From Desulfitobacterium sp. (GTDB lineage: Bacteria > Bacillota > Desulfitobacteriia > Desulfitobacteriales > Desulfitobacteriaceae), in contig JAAZLD010000368.1 of assembly GCA_012799495.1 (NCBI GenBank), forward strand, positions 1 through 6,898: 6,898 nucleotides of DNA, written 5' to 3'. The notes beneath the pieces were generated by a model, which was not told where the DNA came from, ran no database searches, and saw only the letters and a program-made list of their open reading frames with translations. Of the stretch, positions 1 through 5,471 are shown one piece after another. Numbering within the stretch: the stretch's first letter is position 1; each line of letters starts with the position of its first letter. Made by a program: the position numbers and the translations under genes.

Positions 1-882
1 TAATTCGTTCAAGCCCCGCATTTTTTCTACAAAAGCATTAACTTTCTCTTCATATTCTGTACCTTTAATCAGTTCTTGGACCAGAGGATGTTCTGGTGCC
101 AAGACCATAGAGCTTACACCATAGATAGTATCCACTCTTGTAGTATATACCCGGATCTTTTCTTCCCGATTCTCGACAGGAAAATCTATTTCCACCCCTT
201 CGGAGCGACCGATCCAGTTCTTTTGCATTATTTTAACCTTTTCTGGCCACCCAGGTAGTTTATCCAGATCATCTAGTAAGGCCTGAGCATAATCAGTAAT
301 CTTAAAAAACCATTGTTCTAAATCTTTTTTATTTACATCAGTATCACAGCGCTCACAGGCTCCATTTACAACCTGCTCATTAGCTAGCACTGTGGCACAA
401 GATGGGCACCAGTTTACAGCGGCCTTTTTCTTATACACTAGACCATTTTTGTAGAACTCTAAAAACATCCACTGGGTAAATTTGTAATAATCTGGATGAC
501 AGGTGCTGATTTCCCGATCCCAATCGTAAGAAATACCCATTCCCTGCAATTGCTCTTTCATGACATCAATATTCTCCCAAGTCCATTCAGCAGGAGGGGT
601 TTGGTTTTTAATTGCGGCATTTTCTGCAGGCAATCCGAAAGCATCCCAACCAATAGGATGAAGGACATTAAACCCGCTCATACGTTTGTGACGGGCGATT
701 ACATCTACGATAGAATAGTTACGAACATGACCCATGTGCAGATTTCCGGAGGGATAGGGAAACATAGCCAAAGCATAGTACTTAGGCTTATTTTTATCTG
801 TCTCCACTTTATAAGCTTTGTCTTCTACCCATTTTTTCTGCCATTTAGGTTCAATTTCCGAAAAGAGATATTTTTCTTCCAT
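1..882 (-). CDS. leuS: Leucyl-tRNA synthetase, N-terminal part (3' end outside window)
   Basis: This class I aminoacyl-tRNA synthetase joins leucine to tRNA-Leu in the cytoplasm using ATP. The 294 visible residues begin with the catalytic Rossmann half: FPYPSG at 41-46 followed by the HIGH-type signature HMGH at 49-52. The zinc-ribbon insert has CPSC at 159-162 and CERC at 176-179, and the start of the CP1 editing domain has the threonine-rich TTR-DT motif at 247-252. The KMSKS loop and anticodon domain would lie beyond base 1. The family is about 800-830 residues, so roughly a third is visible. The ATG start is preceded by AGGGGG at 892-897 with about 9 bases of spacing, and MEEKY is a normal LeuS N-terminus. 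The reading frame stays open upstream to about base 999 through the terminator hairpin, but that stretch is leader rather than coding. Within the editing motif the usual proline (TTRPDT) is valine. Identification is firm. Confidence 0.97.
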   Translation of the reverse strand, partial: MEEKYLFSEIEPKWQKKWVEDKAYKVETDKNKPKYYALAMFPYPSGNLHMGHVRNYSIVDVIARHKRMSGFNVLHPIGWDAFGLPAENAAIKNQTPPAEWTWENIDVMKEQLQGMGISYDWDREISTCHPDYYKFTQWMFLEFYKNGLVYKKKAAVNWCPSCATVLANEQVVNGACERCDTDVNKKDLEQWFFKITDYAQALLDDLDKLPGWPEKVKIMQKNWIGRSEGVEIDFPVENREEKIRVYTTRVDTIYGVSSMVLAPEHPLVQELIKGTEYEEKVNAFVEKMRGLNEL

Positions 883-890
883 GAAATATT

Positions 891-897
891 TCCCCCT
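891..897 (-). promoter_or_regulatory. leuS ribosome binding site
   Basis: AGGGGG stands about 9 bases before the leuS ATG and just after the U-tract of the attenuator. It fixes the start codon at 882. Confidence 0.75.
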
Positions 898-901
898 AAG
901 T

Positions 902-935
902 AAAAAATAAACTCCCGTCCCCCAGGGACGAGAGT
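902..935 (-). terminator. Rho-independent terminator/attenuator in the leuS leader
   Basis: On the minus strand ACTCTCGTCCC (925-935) pairs with GGGACGGGAGT (911-921) around a 3-base loop. This gives an 11 bp stem with one G-U pair, followed by TTATTTTTT (902-910). It lies 20 bases before the leuS start, so it is an attenuator and not the end of the upstream operon. The 5' arm carries the CGTCCC typical of T-box terminators, and the same arm can pair with the GTGGGAG stretch just upstream to form the competing antiterminator. Confidence 0.85.
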
Positions 936-972
936 ATTGCTCCCACGGTACGGGGTTGCTACCCTTCCACCT
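936..972 (-). promoter_or_regulatory. T-box-like antiterminator element of leuS, apparently interrupted
   Basis: T-box leaders of Firmicute aminoacyl-tRNA synthetase genes carry a conserved AGGGTGGNACCGCG-type sequence that pairs with the terminator 5' arm and lets the bulge bind the uncharged tRNA CCA end. Here the minus strand reads AGGTGG (967-972), then 16 extra bases (951-966), then TACCGTGGGAGC (939-950). Joined, the two flanks make AGGTGGTACCGTGGG, a near-perfect T-box. The flanks pair properly with the terminator arm: GTGGGAG with CTCTCGT, and AGG with CCT. The inserted bases can form GGGT-AGCA-ACCC. No Stem I or specifier loop is visible between the promoter and this element. The T-box call rests on sequence likeness and pairing; tRNA response is inferred and doubtful. 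Confidence 0.6.
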
Positions 973-1035
973 ATTAACTAATAATATTATTTCCAACAAC
1001 TTAATAAATCAGAACATAATAAAACATTATACAAT

Positions 1036-1065
1036 ATATTAAGCCAAAAAACGGCGAATTGTCAA
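1036..1065 (-). promoter_or_regulatory. Sigma-A-type promoter of leuS
   Basis: A perfect -35 TTGACA (1060-1065) begins one base after the rsfS stop codon. It is followed by 18 bases and a -10 of TAATAT (1036-1041, 4 of 6 consensus). Transcription would start near 1029, giving a leader of about 147 bases. A second TATAAT at 1026-1031 has no matching -35. leuS therefore probably has its own transcript besides any read-through from rsfS. Confidence 0.6.
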
Positions 1066-1066
1066 G

Positions 1067-1405
1067 TTAGAAGGTAACGACTTTAGCATCTCCCCAAAGC
1101 CGCTCCAAATTATAAAATTCCCTTTGTTCAGGAGTCATAACATGTATTACCAAGTCACCACAATCGATTAAAACCCAATTGGCTTCTTGAAGTCCTTCTA
1201 CCCGTAAAGTAGGTATTTCTAACTCAGGCAGTTTTTCCACGAGATTTTCCGTAATAGCCTTTACTTGAATAGAAGTATTTCCAGTAACAATCATAAAATA
1301 ATCTGTCACCATGGATATTCCTTGAAGGTCTAAAAGCACTGGATTATGTCCTTTTTTCTCTTCAATAATTTGAATAACACCTTGTAATTGATTATCACTT
1401 AGCAA
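1067..1405 (-). CDS. rsfS: Ribosomal silencing factor RsfS (YbeB/Iojap family)
   Basis: RsfS binds ribosomal protein L14 on the 50S subunit and blocks joining to 30S, slowing translation during starvation. The 112-residue length is typical of the family. Family landmarks are LLDLQGIS (24-31), TDYFMIVTGNTS (34-45), the WVLIDCGDLVIHVM segment (77-90) and the C-terminal FYNLERLWGDA (97-107). The start is TTG at 1405, chosen because AGGAGG sits 7 bases upstream and no in-frame ATG fits. The ribosome binding site lies inside the last codons of yqeK and the genes overlap by 11 bases, which suggests translational coupling. yqeK and rsfS are neighbours in most Firmicutes. The leuS promoter starts one base beyond the stop codon. 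The identification is firm. Confidence 0.96.
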   Translation of the reverse strand: MLSDNQLQGVIQIIEEKKGHNPVLLDLQGISMVTDYFMIVTGNTSIQVKAITENLVEKLPELEIPTLRVEGLQEANWVLIDCGDLVIHVMTPEQREFYNLERLWGDAKVVTF

Positions 1406-1970
1406 ATTGTGTCCTCCTTTTTAAATCTTCATATGCAAGCCTGGTCTGGGGGTGAATTGGTCTTTTTGTTTTTTTCAAATAGGCTATAGTATGTTCCATA
1501 CAAGCCAATGTCCCTTGCTCAAGATTATCATACAGGGATTGGCGGAGTTTGTCTACTTGAGGATAATTTCTAGTTTCCTCTGTTAAGTCCGCACTATAGA
1601 TGAGCATTTCCAATATACCCATACCAGGAGCTCCTAAAGTATGATGAGCAATTGCTCTTAATACTTCTTTATCTTTATAACCCTTATAATATTCCAACCA
1701 ATAAGCAGCTAATGGTCCATGTAAAATATGGGGATTCTCTAGATCTTCTTTAAATTTAATAATTCCCCATTTTTTGGCGTATTCTAACTGCTTATTTTTA
1801 TCCACTTCTTTTTTTAGATCATGCAGAAGAGCCGCCAAATGAGCTTTTTTCTCTTCTACTCCATGTTTTTTAGATAGCTCCAAAGCCCATTTAACTACGG
1901 ATAATGTATGTTGAAGCCTATTAGGGGATAGAGAGTTTTCTACTAATTCATAGGCTTCCTCTATTTCCAA
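1395..1970 (-). CDS. yqeK: YqeK family HD-domain Ap4A hydrolase
   Basis: YqeK proteins of Firmicutes are metal-dependent HD-domain phosphohydrolases that split diadenosine tetraphosphate symmetrically to ADP. Numbered from the longer ATG frame (start at 2039, 214 residues), the metal ligands are visible as H44 (RLQHT), H73-D74 (LLHDLKKE), H107 (ILHG), H132-H133 (AHHTLG) and D151 (YSADLTEE). I prefer the TTG at 1970 (191 residues). The ATG at 2039 has no ribosome binding site and overlaps a likely -10 box, and the intervening 69 bases contain an 11-bp direct repeat. GGAAGGGTG lies about 8-10 bases before the TTG, and 191 residues fits the family better. The function is firm; the start is about 60:40. 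It overlaps rsfS by 11 bases. Confidence 0.93.
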   Translation of the reverse strand: MEIEEAYELVENSLSPNRLQHTLSVVKWALELSKKHGVEEKKAHLAALLHDLKKEVDKNKQLEYAKKWGIIKFKEDLENPHILHGPLAAYWLEYYKGYKDKEVLRAIAHHTLGAPGMGILEMLIYSADLTEETRNYPQVDKLRQSLYDNLEQGTLACMEHTIAYLKKTKRPIHPQTRLAYEDLKRRTQFAK

Positions 1971-2036
1971 TGAATCCACACCCTTCCAATATTTTCTTAT
2001 CCCTAATATATCTCTTACTTCTAATATATCTACTTT

Positions 2037-2066
2037 CATATAAGAATGTAAACTCTAAAATGGCAA
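2037..2066 (-). promoter_or_regulatory. Probable yqeK-rsfS promoter
   Basis: TTGCCA (2061-2066, 5 of 6 to the -35 consensus) is followed by 18 bases and TATATG (2037-2042, 4 of 6). The -10 covers the upstream candidate ATG of yqeK, so both cannot be used in the same transcript. It makes sense of the hairpin upstream, which would separate yqeK from the rrm gene. Confidence 0.4.
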
Positions 2067-2073
2067 TTTAGAG
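2053..2073. repeat. 7-bp inverted repeat upstream of yqeK
   Basis: CTCTAAA (2053-2059) and TTTAGAG (2067-2073) form a short dyad with a 7-base spacer. It overlaps the proposed -35 box of yqeK and abuts the first 14-bp direct repeat. It could be an operator or a remnant of a mobile-element end; the sequence does not decide. Confidence 0.4.
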
Positions 2074-2113
2074 AAATAAGTACATAATCATTTTTAGGTG
2101 AAATAAGTACATA
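2073..2113. repeat. Pair of 14-bp direct repeats (GAAATAAGTACATA)
   Basis: GAAATAAGTACATA occurs exactly at 2073-2086 and again at 2100-2113, 27 bases start to start. The minus-strand version, TATGTACTTATTTC, has the look of the repeated transposase-binding sites near IS21-family ends, but no transposase, full terminal inverted repeat or target duplication is visible. Alternatives are a regulator binding site upstream of yqeK or a MITE-like remnant. Confidence 0.7.
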
Positions 2114-2117
2114 TTAG

Positions 2118-2155
2118 GAAGACCCTTTTTTCCTCCTCAGGAATAAAGGGTCTTC
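2118..2155 (-). terminator. Long hairpin after the RRM gene, probable terminator without a U-tract
   Basis: GAAGACCCTTT (2118-2128) and AAAGGGTCTTC (2145-2155) form a perfect 11 bp stem. Inside it TTCCT/AGGAA (2130-2134/2139-2143) adds 5 bp around a 4-base loop. It begins 11 bases after the rrm stop codon, where a terminator is expected. The bases that follow are CCTAATATG, not a T-run, so it may act as a weak terminator, an mRNA 3' stabiliser, or a terminator whose U-tract has been lost. Confidence 0.6.
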
Positions 2156-2166
2156 TGCTGTCCTTC

Positions 2167-2418
2167 TTAGAATTGCTGCTTAGGGCGTGCTTCGTTTACG
2201 GTTAAGGGACGACCCCCAAACTCTACACCGTTGAGATCCGTAACCATACGCTCTGCATCCGCATCTTCTACTTCAACAAACCCAAATCCTCTTGAACGAC
2301 CTGTTTCACGATCGGTTATAATTCGGCTACTTATAACTTGTCCATATTCACCGAAAAAAGAACTGAGTTCCTCTGACGTAGTATTCCAGGGTAAATTACC
2401 AACATATAGGGTTGCCAT
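2167..2418 (-). CDS. Small single-RRM RNA-binding protein
   Basis: This 83-residue protein is essentially one RNA recognition motif. RNP2 is LYVGNL (4-9) and RNP1 is RGFGFVEV (43-50), with the RNA-stacking aromatics Y5, F45 and F47 all present. Residues 60-76 (TDLNGVEFGGRPLTVNE) complete the fold. The C-terminal tail is only about seven residues and lacks the glycine-rich extension of many cyanobacterial Rbp proteins. The ATG at 2418 is chosen because AGAGGTG precedes it by about 9 bases; a GTG at 2430 in the same frame overlaps that ribosome binding site. In bacteria such proteins have been linked to cold response and mRNA binding, but the target here is unknown. The gene sits between nadD and yqeK, normally neighbours, with gaps of 120-130 bases on each side, so it is likely its own unit inserted into the cluster. 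Confidence 0.95.
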   Translation of the reverse strand: MATLYVGNLPWNTTSEELSSFFGEYGQVISSRIITDRETGRSRGFGFVEVEDADAERMVTDLNGVEFGGRPLTVNEARPKQQF

Positions 2419-2550
2419 CTTTCCAGTCACCTCTTATTATTTGGATTCAAAATTAGTATGAAGCAAATGAAGCCGTTATATACTTGCCTGATTTTGTAAT
2501 CTTTAAATGTTTTTCCTTTTAACTTAAATTGCTTTCCGCTATTGTTCAAA
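2419..2550 (-). other. nadD-rrm intergenic region, no clear element
   Basis: This AT-rich gap probably holds the rrm promoter. The best -10 candidate is TATATA in GCAAGTATATAACGG (about 2474-2479 region), but no convincing -35 stands 16-18 bases upstream. I see no hairpin with a T-run behind nadD, so read-through from nadD is possible. The ribosome binding site AGAGGTG lies near 2428-2434. Confidence 0.3.
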
Positions 2551-3168
2551 TTATTCCAGATATAACCCTTTTTCTATGATATATTCTCGAACGGATTCTG
2601 GTAGGAGGTAACGGATGGGTTTCCCCTTTTTTACCCGTTGACGAATATCTGTAGAAGAGATAGCTAAGGCTGGAACATCCAGAAGATGCATATGAGGGAT
2701 AAACTCGGGATACTTTCTTTCTAATTCCTCTAGAAACTCATTAGTGTCAAATCCTGGCCTGGAAGCCCCAATAAAATGGCTAAGGGAGAGGACAGAGTGA
2801 ACATCCTTCCAGGTAAAAATCTCTCGAAAAGCATCAGCACCTGTAATAAAACAAAGCTGATGTTCTGGATATTTTTTATGAAGGATCCTTAAAGTATCGA
2901 CAGTATAAGAATAGCCCTCTCTATCGATTTCTAAAGGAGATACTTCAAAAAAGGGATTATTCACAATTGCTCGCTTAACCATCTCATAGCGATCTTGTGA
3001 GGGGGTAACCTTTTGATTCTCTTTGTGAGGTGGATTTCCCGTAGGGATAAAAATCACCTTTTCTAAGTCAAACTCATGGCGAGCCATTTCAGCTGCCACT
3101 AAATGACCATAATGAAGAGGATCAAAAGTACCGCCCATAATTCCCAGGCGACCTTTTTCCTTTGTCAA
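2551..3168 (-). CDS. nadD: Nicotinate-nucleotide adenylyltransferase
   Basis: NadD transfers AMP from ATP to nicotinate mononucleotide, giving deamido-NAD in the cytoplasmic NAD synthesis pathway. The 205-residue protein has the nucleotidyltransferase signature GGTFDPLHYGH at 12-22 with the HxGH-type catalytic histidines. It also has NPPHK at 45-49, the YSYTVDTL substrate-site segment at 86-93, FITGADA at 107-113 and the ISSTDIR motif at 170-176. The start is a TTG at 3168, the only usable start before the motif since the next ATG (residue 11) would remove part of the first strand. GGGTGG stands close upstream, an imperfect ribosome binding site with short spacing. yhbY lies 52 bases upstream with no terminator between. 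The identification is firm and the start is probable. Confidence 0.96.
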   Translation of the reverse strand: MTKEKGRLGIMGGTFDPLHYGHLVAAEMARHEFDLEKVIFIPTGNPPHKENQKVTPSQDRYEMVKRAIVNNPFFEVSPLEIDREGYSYTVDTLRILHKKYPEHQLCFITGADAFREIFTWKDVHSVLSLSHFIGASRPGFDTNEFLEELERKYPEFIPHMHLLDVPALAISSTDIRQRVKKGKPIRYLLPESVREYIIEKGLYLE

Positions 3169-3220
3169 TTTCCACCCAACTTTCTCTAGTAGGGAAAATC
3201 TATCCCACTCCTCTGTTAAC

Positions 3221-3514
3221 TCAATGAGGGAGTTCGATGACGGGCTTCTTTTTTGATTCCCGATAAAGGAGGAAGTTTCTCCCGATAACTTGCACTAATT
3301 CGGCATTAGTCCTTTCTGCTAATTCTTCTGCCACTGAGTGCACATCCTCCAGACAATTAGGTAATACCCTACCTTTAAACAGTTCCCGAGCTTCTAATGT
3401 TTCCTCCGCTTGGGTAATAACTGTCTCGGTTACTCCCCCTTTGCCGATTTGCAAAATAGGGTTCATTTCATGACCTAGGGAACGCAAATAGCGTTTTTGT
3501 TTACCTGTTAGCAA
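3221..3514 (-). CDS. yhbY: YhbY family ribosome-assembly RNA-binding protein (CRM domain)
   Basis: YhbY (YqeI in Bacillus) is a one-domain CRM protein that binds pre-50S particles during large-subunit assembly. The 97 residues read MLTGKQKRYLRSLGH at the N-terminus, the classic family opening. The GKGG RNA-binding loop is at 24-27 and the conserved IGRNFLLYR strand at 77-85. The start is TTG at 3514, chosen because AGGAGG sits about 7 bases upstream and the N-terminus then matches the family exactly. A longer frame with ATG at 3550 would overlap the end of obgE and has no ribosome binding site. The gap to obgE is 23 bases and the gap to nadD 52, so these genes are likely co-transcribed. The product is firm. 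Confidence 0.95.
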   Translation of the reverse strand: MLTGKQKRYLRSLGHEMNPILQIGKGGVTETVITQAEETLEARELFKGRVLPNCLEDVHSVAEELAERTNAELVQVIGRNFLLYRESKKKPVIELPH

Positions 3515-3537
3515 TCTATAACCTCCTGTCATATCTA

Positions 3538-4812
3538 CTATTCTTCCCATGTAAATTCCATATCACTAATGAGGACTTTATCCCCATTCTGAATTCCTGC
3601 CTCTCTTAAGGCATCTTCAATGCCCATGGCCTTTAAAATCCTTTGGAAACGATAAACAGCGTCATCACTTTCGAACATAGTCATATGGACATGCTTTTCA
3701 ATTTCATCGCCAGTAATAATGAATAGCTCTCCTTCTCGACTTAATTCAAAGCGTTTTTCATGGACAGCTTCAATAACCTTATGTTCTTCCTCTTCTTGCA
3801 CAAAGAGCTGAGGAGCCGGGATTTCAGGCAGGATTTGAGCTACAGCGTATATCATTTCCTGTAATCCTTCTCCCGTAGCTGCTGAGACAGGGTAAATCTT
3901 ATATTTATCACCTAAGGTTTCTTGGCAACGCTCTAGGTTTTCTTCAGCACCGGTGATGTCCATTTTATTAGCTAGGATCATCATAGGCCGCTGGGCTAGT
4001 TCAGCACTGTATTTTTGTAATTCTTCCTGAATGATCTGGAAGTCCTCTAAAGGATCCCGTCCTTCGGAACCTGCCATATCTAAAACATGAAGAAGAAGCC
4101 GTGTTCTTTCTGTATGTCTAAGAAAAGCATGACCTAATCCTGCACCTGTATGTGCTCCTTCAATCAACCCAGGAATATCTGCAACTACAAAGCTCTCCCC
4201 ATCTCCCAAGTCTACCACCCCTAGGTTAGGGACTAAGGTAGTAAAATGATAATCTGCTATTTTAGGTTTAGCAGCTGAAATGCGGGAGATTATAGTGGAT
4301 TTGCCCACATTAGGAAATCCTATTAATCCTACATCAGCCAAAAGCTTTAATTCTAGCAAAAGGGTCCTTTTTTCCCCTGGCTCTCCTTTTTCCGCTATTG
4401 TAGGAGCCTTATTAGTATTACTCATAAATCGTGCATTCCCACGCCCACCCCGGCCACCCTTTGCTACAATTACTTCCTGTCCATGTTCCACAAGATCTGC
4501 TAAAATTTCTCCGGTTTCTTCATCTTTAACAATGGTGCCTACAGGAATACGCACTCTTAAATCTTCACCCCTTCGGCCATGCATGTTTTTCCCTTGACCA
4601 TGTTGGCCTCGTTCAGCTTTATAATGGCGATTGTAGCGAAAGTCTACTAAGGTGCGTAAACCTTCATCAGCTACAAAGATGATTTGTCCCCCTCGGCCTC
4701 CATCACCACCATTTGGTCCACCTTCAGGGACATATTTTTCCCGACGGAAAGACACTATACCGTTTCCGCCGTCTCCACCTTTTACATAAATTTTTGCTTG
4801 ATCGTAAAACAT
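3538..4812 (-). CDS. obgE: GTPase Obg/CgtA
   Basis: Obg is an essential low-affinity GTPase that acts in late 50S maturation and the stringent response, and in Bacillus in sporulation and the general stress response. The 424 residues have three parts: the glycine-rich Obg fold (1-158) opening with MFYDQAKIYVKGGDGGNG; the G domain with GFPNVGKST (165-173), switch I TTL (191-193), DIPG (212-215), NKMD (282-285) and SAA (310-312); and an OCT domain (about 345-424) as found in Firmicutes. The ATG at 4812 is chosen because AAGGGA stands about 6 bases upstream. A TTG two codons earlier would be only one base from that site. The gene follows spo0B by 35 bases, the same order as in Bacillus. All G motifs are intact. 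Confidence 0.98.
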   Translation of the reverse strand: MFYDQAKIYVKGGDGGNGIVSFRREKYVPEGGPNGGDGGRGGQIIFVADEGLRTLVDFRYNRHYKAERGQHGQGKNMHGRRGEDLRVRIPVGTIVKDEETGEILADLVEHGQEVIVAKGGRGGRGNARFMSNTNKAPTIAEKGEPGEKRTLLLELKLLADVGLIGFPNVGKSTIISRISAAKPKIADYHFTTLVPNLGVVDLGDGESFVVADIPGLIEGAHTGAGLGHAFLRHTERTRLLLHVLDMAGSEGRDPLEDFQIIQEELQKYSAELAQRPMMILANKMDITGAEENLERCQETLGDKYKIYPVSAATGEGLQEMIYAVAQILPEIPAPQLFVQEEEEHKVIEAVHEKRFELSREGELFIITGDEIEKHVHMTMFESDDAVYRFQRILKAMGIEDALREAGIQNGDKVLISDMEFTWEE

Positions 4813-4847
4813 GTCCAATCCCTTTCTGAGTCATCCAAGTTATAAAA

Positions 4848-5345
4848 CTAGAGTTCTAATTTTTTTACCCAAACAACCTTCTCTTCATCCAATAAGGTAA
4901 TACTACATAAACCATTGTCATTATTTAGTGTTATTTCAACACTAGGCACTTCTAAACCTTTACACTTCTCTAATGTTTCACCTAAACACTCTCTAGTGTA
5001 CCCGTATATTACTTCCCCATATTCCTCTTGCCAAAATTCCTGCCAATACTCTACACTTCTTAAAGAATCTGCACATTGAACTTCCAGAGGAATCCCTTCC
5101 TGTCCTAAACCAATGATTAAACCAAGAAAACTAGCAGCCACAATCTCTTGAGGTATTTGGCCAATTTTTTGTTCAGCTTTAAATCGTGTAAAGCCCTTTT
5201 TCATATAGGATAAGGCTTGCTCCTCTTTGCCCAACTGAAGGTACCCCATAACCACCTGCCATTGATTTAAAAAATCATGACGCTGTAGCCGATAGTGGTA
5301 AAGTTGTTCTGCCAAAAGGGTCCTTTCCAGTGAAGGTTTATTCAT
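4848..5345 (-). CDS. spo0B: Spo0B-type sporulation phosphotransferase
   Basis: Spo0B passes phosphate between Spo0F and Spo0A in the sporulation phosphorelay. The 165-residue protein has the helical histidine-phosphotransfer segment RHDFLNQWQVVMGYLQLGK at 22-40, with H23 as the expected phosphorylated residue. This closely matches the RHD-LN-LQ-I-G-L pattern of Spo0B and related kinases. The C-terminal half (about 60-165) would be the degenerate ATPase-like domain; I see no N, G1 or G2 ATP-binding boxes. Bacillus Spo0B is about 192 residues, so this version is short. The position between rpmA and obgE is the same as in Bacillus, which supports the name. The start has AAAGGA about 10 bases upstream. 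Sequence identity outside the histidine helix is low by eye, so the exact phosphorelay partner is inferred. Confidence 0.82.
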   Translation of the reverse strand: MNKPSLERTLLAEQLYHYRLQRHDFLNQWQVVMGYLQLGKEEQALSYMKKGFTRFKAEQKIGQIPQEIVAASFLGLIIGLGQEGIPLEVQCADSLRSVEYWQEFWQEEYGEVIYGYTRECLGETLEKCKGLEVPSVEITLNNDNGLCSITLLDEEKVVWVKKLEL

Positions 5346-5422
5346 TATTATTCAATCCTTTATAACTTTTCTTACGTTCTAATTTCGGCCATACTGCTTA
5401 TCTAATCTTCAATTAAGCTGCT

Positions 5423-5452
5423 ATTCTAGTTTGATTGATTGTTATAATTTAA
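5423..5452 (-). promoter_or_regulatory. Possible spo0B-obgE promoter
   Basis: TAGAAT (5423-5428, 5 of 6 to the -10 consensus) is preceded by 18 bases and a weak TTAAAT (5447-5452, 3 of 6 to the -35). A promoter is expected in this gap because the terminator at 5472-5499 should stop the ribosomal-protein transcript. The assignment is tentative. Confidence 0.3.
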
Positions 5453-5471
5453 TTTCGTCTATTCACATGGC

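Noticed and set aside
496..903. Plus-strand open frame of 135 codons
   Set aside because: It lies antisense to leuS, whose catalytic and zinc motifs are unmistakable, and its translation shows no domain or good start site.
883..999. leuS reading frame stays open upstream to a TTG-TTG pair with several leucine codons, like a leader peptide or N-terminal extension
   Set aside because: It has no ribosome binding site and no stop codon to end a leader peptide, it reads straight through the terminator hairpin, and LeuS proteins normally begin at the downstream MEEKY.
3169..3220. GGGA/TCCC inverted repeat between yhbY and nadD as a terminator
   Set aside because: The stem is only about 4-5 bp and no T-run follows; yhbY and nadD look co-transcribed.
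4280..4597. Plus-strand open frame of 105 codons
   Set aside because: Antisense to the obgE G domain; its proline- and serine-rich translation is a by-product of the glycine-rich Obg codons.
5355..5360. TATAAA just upstream of spo0B as a -10 box
   Set aside because: It overlaps the ribosome binding site, so transcription would start at about the ATG and lose that site, and no -35 is present.
5440..5448. Perfect extended -10 (TGTTATAAT) on the plus strand between spo0B and rpmA
   Set aside because: No -35 at a proper distance and no plus-strand gene downstream. It could drive an antisense RNA over rpmA, but there is no further support.
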